DNA of 64,000 nucleotides from Mikania micrantha (GCA_009363875.1 CM018683.1:60900981-60964980); one strand, 5' to 3'. Shown: positions 12,257 to 22,638, counted from the first letter of the stretch. The notes: a model not told the origin generated them from the letters alone. A program made the numbers and translations.

Positions 12257-13317
12257 CGGGGAAAGCCAATGTTGTGGCCGATGCCCTAAGCCGGAAAAAC
12301 ACATCGAAACCCAAGAGGGTACGAGCTTTACAACTCACCATCCATCCCAATCTTCCTGAACAGATACGCAGTGCCCAGGTGGAGGCACTTAAACCTGAAA
12401 AATTAGCGGCTGAATCATTAAGGGGAATGGAACAGCAACTTAAGGAAAAAGCCGATGGCCTACAATACTTCATGGAACGCGTCTGGGTTCCACATTACGG
12501 GAACTTACGAGACCTTGTGATGGACGAGGCTCACAAATCCCGGTATTCCGTTCACCCTGGATCTGATAAGATGTACCATGATTTGAAGATACTTTACTGG
12601 TGGCCACACATGAAAGCTGACATCGCCACCTACGTCAGCAAATGCTTGACTTGTGCTAAAGTCAAGATCGAGTACCAGAAACCATCTGGATTACTCACAC
12701 AGCCCGAGATCCCCATGTGGAAATGGGAACAAATCTCCATGGATTTTATCACCAAATTACCCCGTACCCCAAGTGGATGTGACACAATATGGGTGATTGT
12801 GGACCGACTGACTAAGTCAGCACATTTCCTTGCGATCAAGGAAAATGACAAGATGGAAAAACTGGCCAGAATCTATGTCAAGGAAGTGGTCTCGCGACAT
12901 GGAGTGCCGATCTCCATTATTTCGGATCGAGACGCCAGATTCACTTCTAACTTCTGGAAATCACTACAAAAGTCACTTGGCACGCGGTTGGATATGAGTA
13001 CAGCATACCACCCACAAACTGATGGCCAGAGTGAACGCACGATACAAACCCTTGAAGATATGCTACGAGCATGCGTAGTGGATTTTGGAAGTAGTTGGGA
13101 AACTCACCTGCCATTGGTGGAGTTCTCCTACAACAACAGTTACCACACAAGCATCAAAGCAGCGCCTTTTGAGGCACTCTATGGCAGAAAATGCCGATCA
13201 CCCATATGTTGGGCGGAAGTGGGCGACAGCCTGCTCACTGGCCCGGAACTTGTGCATGAAACAACAGAGAAAATCGTGCAAATCAGAAACCGCATGGCAG
13301 CAGCTCGTGACCGTCAA
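12257..13317 (+). pseudogene. Duplicated fragment of element A integrase, inside element B
   Basis: This fragment is a direct copy of 22639-23700, the part of A's pol just past B's right end. It encodes the RNase H/integrase linker (ANVVADALSRK), the integrase zinc-binding HHCC region (HKSRYSVHPGSDKM, CLTCAKVK) and the core (DFITKLP, SDRDARFTS). The copies differ at five substitutions and one indel. This copy keeps the frame (DKMEKLARIY) that an extra A breaks at about 23240 in the downstream copy. It ends abruptly at 13317, followed by 2 bp of filler and a B LTR tail. The ORF ending at 13485 therefore has an artificial C terminus. It is not a separate element. Confidence 0.93.
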
Positions 13318-13447
13318 TCCCCACGTTCATCATTTTTCACATACTATCAATCCCCAATAACAAAAGTTACTAAATCCTCGTGGATTTCAAGCACGACCAA
13401 ATGTGCTCACATCATTACTGCCGAATTCTTCGTACGCAATCGTCACA
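13318..13447 (-). repeat. Element B LTR tail (128 bp) at the rearrangement junction
   Basis: 13320-13447 repeats the last 128 bp of the B LTR (12129-12256 and 22511-22638). The two preceding bases (TC, 13318-13319) match neither flank and look like end-joining filler. On the minus strand this tail directly follows B's polypurine tract, so it is the surviving start of B's original 3' LTR. Confidence 0.9.
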
Positions 13448-13483
13448 GTCTCTTCCTGTTAGAGAAATTTCGTCCCGAAATTT
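13448..13483 (-). promoter_or_regulatory. Element B polypurine tract and upstream stem-loop
   Basis: On the minus strand, AACAGGAAGAGAC immediately precedes the LTR start TGTGACG: this is the plus-strand primer for reverse transcription. Just upstream is the 19-bp inverted repeat AAATTTCGGGACGAAATTT (13465-13483, seen as its complement on +), 8-bp stem and 3-nt loop. Elements A and C have the same sequence at the same place. Confidence 0.85.
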
Positions 13484-13510
13484 AATGAAGACTTACTTTA
13501 TAACAGTCGT

Positions 13511-16500
13511 TTATGTGAATAGATGTGGGTACTTTGCTTTCATTTGATCTTCACGTTCCCACGTATATTCGGGTCCTCGCTGCGAGTTCCACCGCACTTT
13601 AACAATCGGTATGCGGCTACGTTTTAGTACTTTCGTTTCTCGATCCATTACTTCTACCGGTTCTTCGGTAAATTGAAGTTTATCATCGATCTGAAGTTCT
13701 TCGAGAGGTACGATCAAAGATTCATCGTTTAAACACTTTTTCAGATTTGATACGTGAAAAACGTCATGAATGTTACTGAGTTCAAGAGGTAATTCGAGTC
13801 TGTAGGCTACAGATCCAATTCGTTCAAGAATTTTAAATGGCCCTACAAACCTCGGTGAGAGTTTACCTCGTTTACCAAATCTGAAAATGCCCTTCCAGGG
13901 TGATACTTTCAACATTACACGATCACCAACTTGGAATTCTAGTGGTCTACGACGGTTATTAGCATAACTCTTTTGACGATCGCGAGCAGCTTTAATTCGT
14001 TCTTGAATCAGTGCGATCTTGTCAGTGGTTTCTTGGATGAATTCTGGGCCAATGATTTGATTTTCTCCTATTTCCGACCAGCAAATAGGAGATCTGCACT
14101 TGCGCCCATACAGTGCCTCGAATGGAGCGCATTGTATGCTGGTATGGTAGCTGTTATTGTACGAGAATTCCACAAGTGGAAGATGAATATCCCAGCTACC
14201 TCCAAAATCAATCACACAGCTTCTGAGCATGTCTTCTAACGTTTGATTTGTTCGCTCCGTTTGCCCATCCGTTTGTGGATGATAGGATGTGCTCATATTG
14301 ATTTGCGTGCCCAGAGCATTCTGAAGAGTTTGCCAAAATCGTGACATAAATCGACTATCTCTGTCAGAAATGATAGAGATCGGTACTCCATGTCGAGATA
14401 CAATCTCATTAATATAGAGTTTAGCCAGTCGATCCATAGAGTAATCTTCTCGGATGGGTAAGAAATGCGCAGATTTAGTAAGGCGATCAACGATAACCCA
14501 TATCGAGTCATGGTTACGTGACGTTCTGGGTAGTTTTGTAATGAAATCCATAGAGATCTGATCCCATTTCCACATGGGAATCTCAGGTTGTTGGAGTAAC
14601 CCAGAAGGTCGTTGATGTTCAGCCTTCACTTTAAGACACGTTAAACATCGGTCCACGTATTCTAATACGTTTCTCTTCATCCCAGGCCACCAGTAAAAAT
14701 CTCTAAGATCTTTATACATTTTATCGGCACCTGGATGAATAGAATACCTGGATTTGTGCGCCTCATCCAAGATGGTTGTTCGAGAGTTACCGAACAGAGG
14801 AATCCAGATTCTGTTCTTGAAATACAAAACTCCATCAGCTTTAGTTTCGAGTAATTTGTCTAATCCTCTTAGGTTCTCAGCTGGATAATTCGTTGTTTGT
14901 AAAGCTTGTTGCTGAGCATTTCTAATCTGAGGAATTAGACTGGTTTGGATAGTCAAACCTAACGCTCTCACACGTAGGGGTTTGATCCGTTCCTTGCGAC
15001 TCAAGGCATCGGCCACAACATTTGCCTTGCCTGGGTGATAACGGATTTCACAATCATAATCGTTCAAGAGTTCAACCCATCGCCTTTGTCGCATGTTCAA
15101 CATTTTCTGATCTAGAATATGTTGGAGACTTTTGTGATCCGTGTACACAATACACTTGGTTCCGTACAGATAATGTCTCCAAATCTTGAGTGCAAACACA
15201 ACTGCACCAAGTTCTAGATCGTGAGTGGTATAGTTCTTCTCGTGTACTTTCAACTGCCGAGAAGCGTAAGCGATCACCTTATCGTTCTGCATTAAAACAC
15301 ACCCAAGTCCCTGACGGGAAGCATCACAATAAACCGTGAAGTTATCTGTACCTTCCGGTAGTGCTAAGATAGGTGCATTGCAGAGTTTATGTTTCAACAG
15401 TTGGAAAGCCTCCTCCTGTTGGGAACCCCATATAAACGGTTGGTTCTTCTGAGTCAAAGTGGTAAGTGGCAGAGCGATTTTTGAAAAGTTCTTGATAAAT
15501 CGACGATAATAACCTGCCAACCCCAAGAATTGACGTATTTCAGTCGGGGTTCGGGGTGTCTCCCATTGTTCTACCGCTTTGATCTTACTGGGATCCACTT
15601 GAATACCATTCTCATTCACAACATGCCCCAGAAACTGAACTTCTCGTAACCAAAATTCACACTTGGAAAATTTGGCATATAGCTGTTCACGTGCTAGAAG
15701 TTCTAAGATGAGTTTCAGATGTTGGGCATGTTCCTGCTGGTTCCGGGAATAAATGAGAATATCATCAATAAATACAATCACAAACTTATCCAGATAAGGT
15801 CTACATACTCGGTTCATCAGATCCATAAAAACTGCAGGTGCATTGGTTAAACCAAACGGCATTACTAAAAACTCGTAATGTCCGTACCGGGTTCGGAAAG
15901 CAGTTTTTGGAACATCATTGTCATGGATTCGCAACTGATGATATCCGGACCTCAAATCAATTTTTGAGAAATATGTAGCACCTTGCAATTGATCAAACAG
16001 ATCATCAATACGAGGTAATGGATAACGGTTCTTGATTGTCAGTTTATTGAGTTCCCTGTAGTCGATACACATCCTGAATGATCCATCTTTCTTTTTCACA
16101 AAAAGAATTGGTGCTCCCCAGGGTGAAAAACTGGGTCGAATGAAACCTTTATCAAGAAGTTCCTGTAATTGACCTGAAAGTTCTTGCATTTCAGATGGCG
16201 CAAGCCGATACGGGGCTTTAGCAACAGGTGCAGCGCCAGGAATCAAGTCAATACGAAATTCAACCTGTCTTGTTGGGGGTAATCCTGATATATCTTCAGG
16301 AAAAACTTCAGGAAAATCTTTGACTACTGGGATATCAGTGATACGTGTAGGTGAAGAATTGTGCTCGGTCACATGTGCCAGGAAAGCATAACAGCCTTTC
16401 CTTAAAAATTTCTGAGCCCGCATACAAGATATGAGACCAAGTTTTCTACCGGCTCGTTCTCCTTGAACTACCAGTGTATTACCGTTAGGTAATGGAATAC

Positions 16501-16936
16501 GGATCACCTTAGTTTGACATACAACTTCCGCTTGGTTATCAGAAAGCCAATTCATGCCTACCACGACATCAAAGCTACCAAGCTCAATAGGAAGTAAGTC
16601 GATACAGAAAAGGTGATCATTCAGATTCAAGGAACATCCTTGAATAACACTGCTAGTTTTGATCATCTTGCCGTTTGCAAGTTCAATGACATAAGGAGTT
16701 TCTAGTTCTACCGTAGGCAATGAAAGTAATGATGCAAATTCAGGAGAAATAAAACTCTTATCTGCTCCTGTGTCAAATAAAACTGATGCATAAAGATTAT
16801 TGAGAAGGAACGTACCAGTGACAATGTTTGCATCATGTCTTGCCTCGGCTGCACCAATCTGAAAAGCTCTGCCCCTAGCTTGATTCCCTGGATTGGTGTT
16901 ATTGGTTGGACAATTGCGCATGAGGTGATCAGGGCT
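13511..16936 (-). CDS. Element B pol (protease, RT, RNase H, integrase, chromodomain-like tail), open
   Basis: This pol reads without interruption for about 1140 residues. It follows gag in the same frame, separated only by one TGA at 16937-16939. Aspartic protease: SVLFDTGADKSF. Reverse transcriptase: LVMPFGLTNAP and FIDDILIYS. RNase H: YCDASRQGLG, TDHKSLQHIL. Integrase: zinc-binding HKSRYSIHPGADK...CLTCLKVK, catalytic-core DFITKLP and SDRDSRFM, then a GPFKIL-type module. The C terminus (KVRWNSQRGPEYTWERED) looks like the chromodomain-related tail of chromoviruses. All visible catalytic motifs are present, so this is a nearly intact copy. The products would act in virus-like particles and the nucleus. 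I start it after the stop because gag-pol is probably one polyprotein; the first ATG is at 16921. Confidence 0.93.
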   Translation of the reverse strand, partial: SPDHLMRNCPTNNTNPGNQARGRAFQIGAAEARHDANIVTGTFLLNNLYASVLFDTGADKSFISPEFASLLSLPTVELETPYVIELANGKMIKTSSVIQGCSLNLNDHLFCIDLLPIELGSFDVVVGMNWLSDNQAEVVCQTKVIRIPLPNGNTLVVQGERAGRKLGLISCMRAQKFLRKGCYAFLAHVTEHNSSPTRITDIPVVKDFPEVFPEDISGLPPTRQVEFRIDLIPGAAPVAKAPYRLAPSEMQELSGQLQELLDKGFIRPSFSPWGAPILFVKKKDGSFRMCIDYRELNKLTIKNRYPLPRIDDLFDQLQGATYFSKIDLRSGYHQLRIHDNDVPKTAFRTRYGHYEFLVMPFGLTNAPAVFMDLMNRVCRPYLDKFVIVFIDDILIYSRNQQEHAQHLKLILELLAREQLYAKFSKCEFWLREVQFLGHVVNENGIQVDPSKIKAVEQWETPRTPTEIRQFLGLAGYYRRFIKNFSKIALPLTTLTQKNQPFIWGSQQEEAFQLLKHKLCNAPILALPEGTDNFTVYCDASRQGLGCVLMQNDKVIAYASRQLKVHEKNYTTHDLELGAVVFALKIWRHYLYGTKCIVYTDHKSLQHILDQKMLNMRQRRWVELLNDYDCEIRYHPGKANVVADALSRKERIKPLRVRALGLTIQTSLIPQIRNAQQQALQTTNYPAENLRGLDKLLETKADGVLYFKNRIWIPLFGNSRTTILDEAHKSRYSIHPGADKMYKDLRDFYWWPGMKRNVLEYVDRCLTCLKVKAEHQRPSGLLQQPEIPMWKWDQISMDFITKLPRTSRNHDSIWVIVDRLTKSAHFLPIREDYSMDRLAKLYINEIVSRHGVPISIISDRDSRFMSRFWQTLQNALGTQINMSTSYHPQTDGQTERTNQTLEDMLRSCVIDFGGSWDIHLPLVEFSYNNSYHTSIQCAPFEALYGRKCRSPICWSEIGENQIIGPEFIQETTDKIALIQERIKAARDRQKSYANNRRRPLEFQVGDRVMLKVSPWKGIFRFGKRGKLSPRFVGPFKILERIGSVAYRLELPLELSNIHDVFHVSNLKKCLNDESLIVPLEELQIDDKLQFTEEPVEVMDRETKVLKRSRIPIVKVRWNSQRGPEYTWEREDQMKAKYPHLFT

Positions 16937-18169
16937 TCAACAAGTGTAACATGACCGGTTTGTTTGAGCAGTGGGTCGTGGAGCTTGGTTTGGTTGACGA
17001 GCAGGAAAGTTGCAGTATTTAGCATAGTGTCCTACCCGATTACATTTTGCACAAACAGGACATGGTCCTGTGTGATGGTAGGGACACCTATCACATTTGG
17101 GCGCCGGCCCAGTGTAAACTTTCCTTTCCGGTACCGCCGCTCCATAGTTTTTCACGGTTGGTTTGTTCTGACTGGTTTCAGCTGGAGCTTTGGTCTTGGA
17201 CTTGCCAAACCATTTACGTTTGGTACCTTTAGAAACGTTCGAGGTACCAGCTTCACTACGGCCCACGGCCGTCTGAGATTTTGAGATCAATGTACCACTT
17301 CTTACCGCCTCATCGGTAAGCTTGGTGGTCAACAGAATGGTTCTTTTGAGGGTTGTGGGTTCAGCAGCAGTTACATTTCCCCGAATCTGGGGAACCAACC
17401 CTTTGATATACTTCTCAATCAATGCTGCCTCAGTTGGAAACATATTGGGAAGTAGACAAGTAAGTTCATGAAAACGATCGGTGTAGGCTAAACAATCAGC
17501 ACCGACCATTGAGTGACTCCAAAATTCCTCCTGAAGTTTTTGGATTTCAGTGATTGGGCAGTACTCTGACATAATCAGAGTTTTAAATTCATTCCAGCCC
17601 ATAGAATCAACTGTAACAGAACCCAAAGTTTTAGCCTGGGTATTCCACCAGGTAAGAGCTGATTCTTTCAAAGAACAGGCAGCATAAGACACCTTATGCT
17701 CCTCCAGACACTGGCTGATTTTCAGTTTTGTTTCCATCTCCTCGATCCACCTAAGGAGTCCAGCCGCTCCTTCCCTACCTGTGAAAGTAGGTGGGTTACA
17801 GGAAGCAAAGTATTTATACGTACATCCCTGTCGTGGTGGATCAGGAGCAGTAGTAGTTGTGCCTGTGGTATGAACAGTTTCAACGTGTCCACCTGTGGCA
17901 TTATGTTCCACATGACCAGACCCAGAAGTGACATGTGGCTGTGGTGGTATTACAATGCCAGCAGCCGATAACTGTTCCTTTACGATTCGGGCTATAGCTG
18001 CTTCATTCAATACCGACCCACTAGGAGCTGCCATTGGTGTCGGGTTTGGGTCCTGGTTCACCAGAGGAACGGTATTTGTTTCAGAAACAGGTGGTGGAAC
18101 TGGATTCGGTTCAGGGGAAGTAATATTCTCGGTAGCTTTCTTAGCTGGACGACCTCTTTTCGGAGCCAT
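16937..18169 (-). pseudogene. Element B gag, ended by one nonsense codon in a zinc knuckle
   Basis: This is the gag part of B's polyprotein, read on the minus strand from the ATG at 18169 (MAPKRGRPAKKATEN), chosen because the homologous start in element C (35446) is conserved. The proline/threonine-rich N terminus is followed by the capsid-like core (LLRWIEEMETKLK, LTWWNTQAK) and a basic nucleocapsid with CPVCAKCNRVGHYAKYC. A final zinc knuckle begins CYTC and is cut by TGA at 16937-16939. The corresponding codon in element C is a glycine codon, so this is a single-base nonsense mutation. Translation would need readthrough to make pol. No other disabling change was seen in gag. Confidence 0.9.
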
Positions 18170-18457
18170 AGTTCTGCTCACATGCAGACAAACTCAGGTC
18201 AGTTCAAGAATATTAAAGATATAATCCTTTTTTTTAATCACATAACTCAACCATGTTCAGACATGCTGACAATTTCATGTTGAAATGTGATCATTCAAGT
18301 ATTCAAGTATAACTACATTGAAAAGATCCAGATACGTTCTCAGTTCACACTAGTCATTCAGATATTCGTAGTTATATTTAGTCCTGTTATTTCAAAACAT
18401 GTGTAGAGTATAACCCAACTCATTGCCTCGCAATACATGTTTTTAGAGATATGTTCA

Positions 18458-19230
18458 TACAGGACTAGGATATGTTCTCACACAAGTCCTCTGATATGTT
18501 CTCAGTTCATGTACTAGATATGTTTTCACACAACAACAGATATGTTCACGTGTTCTCGTACAGTATGGCTCTCGTACTGTACTTTAATTACAGATATGTT
18601 CTCATTAGATATGTTCTCGTTCACATTACAGATACGTTCTCGTTCAGATATGTTCTCGTACAGTATGGCTCTCGTACTGTACTTTAGTTACAGATATGTT
18701 CTCGTATAGTATGGCTCTCGTACTATACTTTAGTTACTGATATGTTCTCGTTCACATTACAAATACGTTCTTGTTTAGATATGTTCTCGTACAGTATGGC
18801 TCTCGTACTGTACTTTTAGTAACTGATATGTTCTCGTTAGATATGTTCTCGTACAGTATGACTCTCGTACTGTACTTTTAGTTAATATATTCGCATACAG
18901 TATGGCTCTCGTACTGTATATCAGCGCAATATATTTTCAGTTAGATATATTTGCATACAGTATTGCTCTCGTACTGTATTTTCGCACAATATATATATTT
19001 TTAGTTCGACATATTCGCATACAGTATGGCTCTCGTACTGTATATCAGCGCAATATGTTTTCAGTTAGATACGTTCCCATACTGATATGTTCATAGATAC
19101 GTTCTCATACTGATATATTCATAGATACGTTCTCATACTGATATGTTCATAGATACGTTCTCATACTGATATGTTCATAGATACGTTCTCATACTGATAT
19201 GTTCATAGATACGTTCTTATACTGATATGG
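18458..19230 (-). repeat. Tandem hairpin repeat array between extra ORF and gag of element B
   Basis: Repeats contain 'gatatgttctcgt' and, in eight places, an 8-bp-stem hairpin with a 9-nt loop (tggctctcg or close). Stems come in three versions: GTACAGTA/TACTGTAC (18558, 18658, 18789, 18851), GTATAGTA/TACTATAC (18704) and ATACAGTA/TACTGTAT (18895, 18955, 19019). The left end of the array (19060-19230 on +) is simpler, with ~29-bp units 'gatacgttctcatactgatatgttcata'. Short ORFs here are by-products of the repeats. The array lies in the presumed 5' leader of gag. Confidence 0.9.
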
Positions 19231-19415
19231 ATATAGTGTTCACATAACATACAACAGATATACAGAAACAAACGTTTGATTAAAACAACACTGTTATTAT
19301 AGAACCATAAAGTTTATGATACAAAGAGTGCCCTCATAATACATCCATACAAACAACCTATCCGTCTATGAGATGTACAATGAAAATCCCAAAAATGTGG
19401 GTCAACTGATCTGAC

Positions 19416-20237
19416 TTACCGTAAGAAATACGGTAAACAGGCTAGCACTATAGCTATAGTAGCAAGTACTATAGCTAACCAGATAAGTCTAGCCTCGGTG
19501 CTCAGCGTACCGAGCATCCAGATCAGTCCCTGCAGCCTTTCCCCAAAGGCTGCCACCCGCTGCTTACATGCAGCAATCATCTCCCTCCACCAGGTCCTCC
19601 GAAGGCGATCCTCAATGGTCGCCCTCCAGGCTAGGGTGTCCGCACCCTGAGTAGTCACATGCTCCATAAGAGCCAGGTGAGACGTGAGAATCTCCAACAC
19701 CGTGTTACGGGTGTCCTCCATCGTGGCATGGTGCTGCTGCAGATCCTGTCGGAGGCCCAGCAGGTCCTGAGAGACCTGCTGTACCTGAGCCCGAAGCTCA
19801 GCCTGGTGGGAGGATTCTCCCACCTCGTATACTGGTGCTGGCTCGTCCCGTGGAGCCATAGGGCGTCGTGGGGGTAGCCCCGTGGTTTTGCGGGCCTGGC
19901 CCCGCATACGCCTGAGCCCGTCCCATGCCGGGGCTCTGTGTGGTGAGGAGCTCTGCCTCCTCATGGCCGAAGCGTCGGCCAGCGGTGAGTGGGGTGGACT
20001 GTGCACCGGTGGGGATCCCGGTGGTGGTGGTGGTATGAACGGAGATCCGGGCGGTAGTGGTGGTACAAAAGGAGATCCGGGTGGTGTAGCTGGTAGCTGT
20101 GGTCCCACCTGAGATGATACAGAAGACGCATGAGATGGTACTGCACCCGAGCTCGATCCCGAGCTGTCACTGGGTGTGTCGTCAAGGATGATGTAAGGGA
20201 ATCTCTGGTAAATATAGTTTTCTCCCGGGTTCGCCAT
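19416..20237 (-). CDS. Extra ORF of element B: proline-rich, coiled-coil, tail-anchored protein of unknown function
   Basis: A 273-residue intact ORF lies between the 5' LTR and gag on the same strand as gag-pol. I do not recognise the family. Visible layout: conserved N-terminal block YIYQRFPYIILDDTPSD (about residues 8-24), a Ser/Pro-rich region with repeated PPGSPF units (about 45-85), a basic segment (SAMRRQSSSPHR, LRRMRGQARKTTGLPPRRP, about 90-125), a Gln/Leu-rich probable coiled coil (about 145-190), a Trp/Arg-rich segment, and a C-terminal hydrophobic helix (LIWLAIVLATIAIVLACLPYF) ending in Arg. That layout suggests a tail-anchored membrane protein. Element C has a clear homologue at 33230-34053 in the same position. 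The start ATG at 20237 matches that homologue. Expression and role are unknown. Confidence 0.85.
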   Translation of the reverse strand: MANPGENYIYQRFPYIILDDTPSDSSGSSSGAVPSHASSVSSQVGPQLPATPPGSPFVPPLPPGSPFIPPPPPGSPPVHSPPHSPLADASAMRRQSSSPHRAPAWDGLRRMRGQARKTTGLPPRRPMAPRDEPAPVYEVGESSHQAELRAQVQQVSQDLLGLRQDLQQHHATMEDTRNTVLEILTSHLALMEHVTTQGADTLAWRATIEDRLRRTWWREMIAACKQRVAAFGERLQGLIWMLGTLSTEARLIWLAIVLATIAIVLACLPYFLR

Positions 20238-20573
20238 TGCTGAATAAACAAAGTTCTAGATCAGTATCATGAAATAAACATTGAATAATAATATTCAATA
20301 CAAACATGATATGATATCTCTTCCTATCTCAAAGCAACTATTAGTCTTTAGAATTGTTATAGTTTAGCTTGGATTGACTTAAACTAGAATGCACACGTGT
20401 TGCAAATTTCAGTTACGCTGGCCACTCATAATTGAAATTTGTACCACCTGATTACCCTGGCTTAATTCAACACAAGTTTTGTTCGATATTAATGTTCGGT
20501 GCTCTCTGTGTCATTATACGAGCCTATGGTTATAGTCTAGGCCCCTATGTCCACCTAGTTCTCTATAACCTGT

Positions 20574-20586
20574 GGCTCTGATACCA
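20574..20586 (-). promoter_or_regulatory. Element B primer-binding site (tRNA-iMet type)
   Basis: On the minus strand TGGTATCAGAGCC begins 3 bp after the 5' LTR end (20590). It matches the usual plant initiator-Met tRNA primer site. It fixes element orientation as minus. Confidence 0.9.
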
Positions 20587-20589
20587 CCC

Positions 20590-22638
20590 TGTCACACCCC
20601 CACCTCTCGTCACCTGAGAATGATGTCATCAAAAGGGTAGCGGAAGCATAGTGGTGATGTCTCAGAGCATGAGGGGTGACTTACTTGATCCGGTATCATC
20701 ATAGCACACAGATTACGAAAAGTAAAACTTACATTACAAGGTTCGTGGTTACAAGTATTATTACAGTTTATACATATTACAATTTATTTAATTACAGTTG
20801 TTGCTAGTGCTGTGAGTGCATCCTCACCGTTGTCCTTGATTGCCTGCAAAAGTTTTAGTTTCGAAAACATCAGCACAAAGCTGGTGAGTTCATACAGTTT
20901 AGTTAAATCATATGATATGACAGTTAAGTTCAAATACATGTTCACAGTTCCGGATAACCATGGGACCCGTATCTAGTTCCTTTCGGACGATATGTTCAAT
21001 TCTCGATATTACCCGTCGGTACATATCTTATTGCCTCATTATCTTAATGTCTATCACACCATTAAGAAGTTCAGGAAACAGATAACAAACATTCACACCA
21101 GGGGAGATGCAATCCTCCCAGTGAATGGGGTGTCAACCGATAGTACTATCAATGTTTTCTGCTCGGCCACACATGGGTTCACTAGATACAGTTCAAGAAT
21201 GAGGACTTTGATATCATGATAGAGATACTAACGGCAACAATCCCATGAAATCCACAAATTCAGTTAATCACATGAAATCACGCAGATAACAGTGACACAT
21301 ATCATATGATCAAGAAAAGTTTAGCAGTTATACCCCGATGTTTATACAACATTAAAAGAACAGGGGTGGTACGAAACTCACCTGATGATATAAGGTAGCA
21401 AAATCTCTCAAATCTAACAACAAAGAGATGATTCTGCATTTAATTATATTTAATAAGTTATTTATGTTCTAGTTTACTGATTAGATCTTTCTGAACGTTC
21501 AATGTCAAAGACATTGCTTAATAAATCATCAACTCGATATTAATTATATAATTAATTAATTTAATATTATATCATACAATGTATGATAATGTAGGAACCT
21601 ACATTGCATTAGATTCCTAATACAAAGTTGATGACTCTCTTGATTAATCTAAATAATCTCGGATTAATCAAATAGTTAATATTGTTGATTATAATACTAA
21701 GACAATTTTTAGATGATTTAATGGCTTAGAAATGATTAATCCTTGTTATTGATTACCCAAATATCATGAAATATCACAATGTAGCATCAGAATAGGTGAA
21801 ATAACCAGATTTAACATACTAATCTGACTGTTATCACAAACATCAGATAATCATTCCAATGAGTATGTTAATGACTATGATTAGTTTGAAACACTTGGAT
21901 TTAACCTTTGCATTTCAAAGATTAATCAAACTAATCACCTACATTGTCATAATCAAATGGTTTACACCATTATAATCATAGGTATGATTTCATGCAAACC
22001 GGGCATCACAACGGATCAAAACAAGGATTTAACCGTTAGAACTTCGTGTTCTTCGTTTATAATCAATCCTAGTCATCATCTAGGCAATAATCAACAATCC
22101 TAACTATCTCATTACGTTCAAAATCAAGATCTAATCAATCAAAATCAAACTAGAAGGTTAAAACGAACCGTTACCTGTTCTGACGAATTCCTGCGGGTAA
22201 AACAACGATCAGGACTTGTATATATGATCCGTGGGATGATCCAGATGTTTGAGGAGCTTTAAAATGAAGATTGAAGGTGAAAATATGAAGAAATGGCGTC
22301 TGGAGGTCGAGAAATGGCGTTTGTTTCAAGTTTCTACGCAATCTGATCGTTTAATAGAGTTTTAGCCGACATAGTGCCTGGGCGCATAGCCTGGCTCTGG
22401 AGGGTTGGGAGTTAGGCTATGCGCCTAGCGTGTTTTTCTTCCAATATTTGATTTAAACTTCGTTTCGCGATTCCGGGAGCATACGAACTCCGTTTTGCGC
22501 ACGGTTTTCGCCCACGTTCATCATTTTTCACATACTATCAATCCCCAATAACAAAAGTTACTAAATCCTCGTGGATTTCAAGCACGACCAAATGTGCTCA
22601 CATCATTACTGCCGAATTCTTCGTACGCAATCGTCACA
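20590..22638 (-). repeat. Element B 5' LTR (right copy)
   Basis: A 2049-bp LTR, nearly identical to 10208-12256. It abuts the primer-binding site on its left and the host TSD CGGGG on its right, so unlike the left copy both junctions are normal. ORFs inside it (20992-21219) recur in the other LTR and are not genes. Confidence 0.95.

Larger units (their letters stand above)
10208..22638 (-). mobile_element. Ty3/gypsy retrotransposon B, inverted inside A, with internal rearrangement
   Basis: LTRs of 2049 bp lie at 10208-12256 (3' LTR in element sense) and 20590-22638 (5' LTR). The TSD CGGGG flanks it (10203-10207 and 22639-22643). On the minus strand the order is primer-binding site (20586-20574), extra ORF (20237-19416), tandem repeats (about 19230-18458), gag-pol (18169-13511) and polypurine tract (about 13460-13448). 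I noticed one substitution between the LTRs (11101-11106 versus 21483-21488 region), so insertion is very recent. A 1191-bp block (12257-13447) between the 3' LTR and the polypurine tract does not belong to a normal element; it is a copy of host element A plus an LTR tail. Without that block B is about 11.2 kb. Confidence 0.95.

Noticed and set aside
12274..13485. A separate integrase gene or a third retroelement
   Set aside because: The segment is a direct duplicate of 22639-23700, bounded by B LTR sequence on both sides, with an artificial C terminus.
20574..20586. tRNA gene fragment near the LTR
   Set aside because: Only the primer-binding complement is present; no cloverleaf can be formed.
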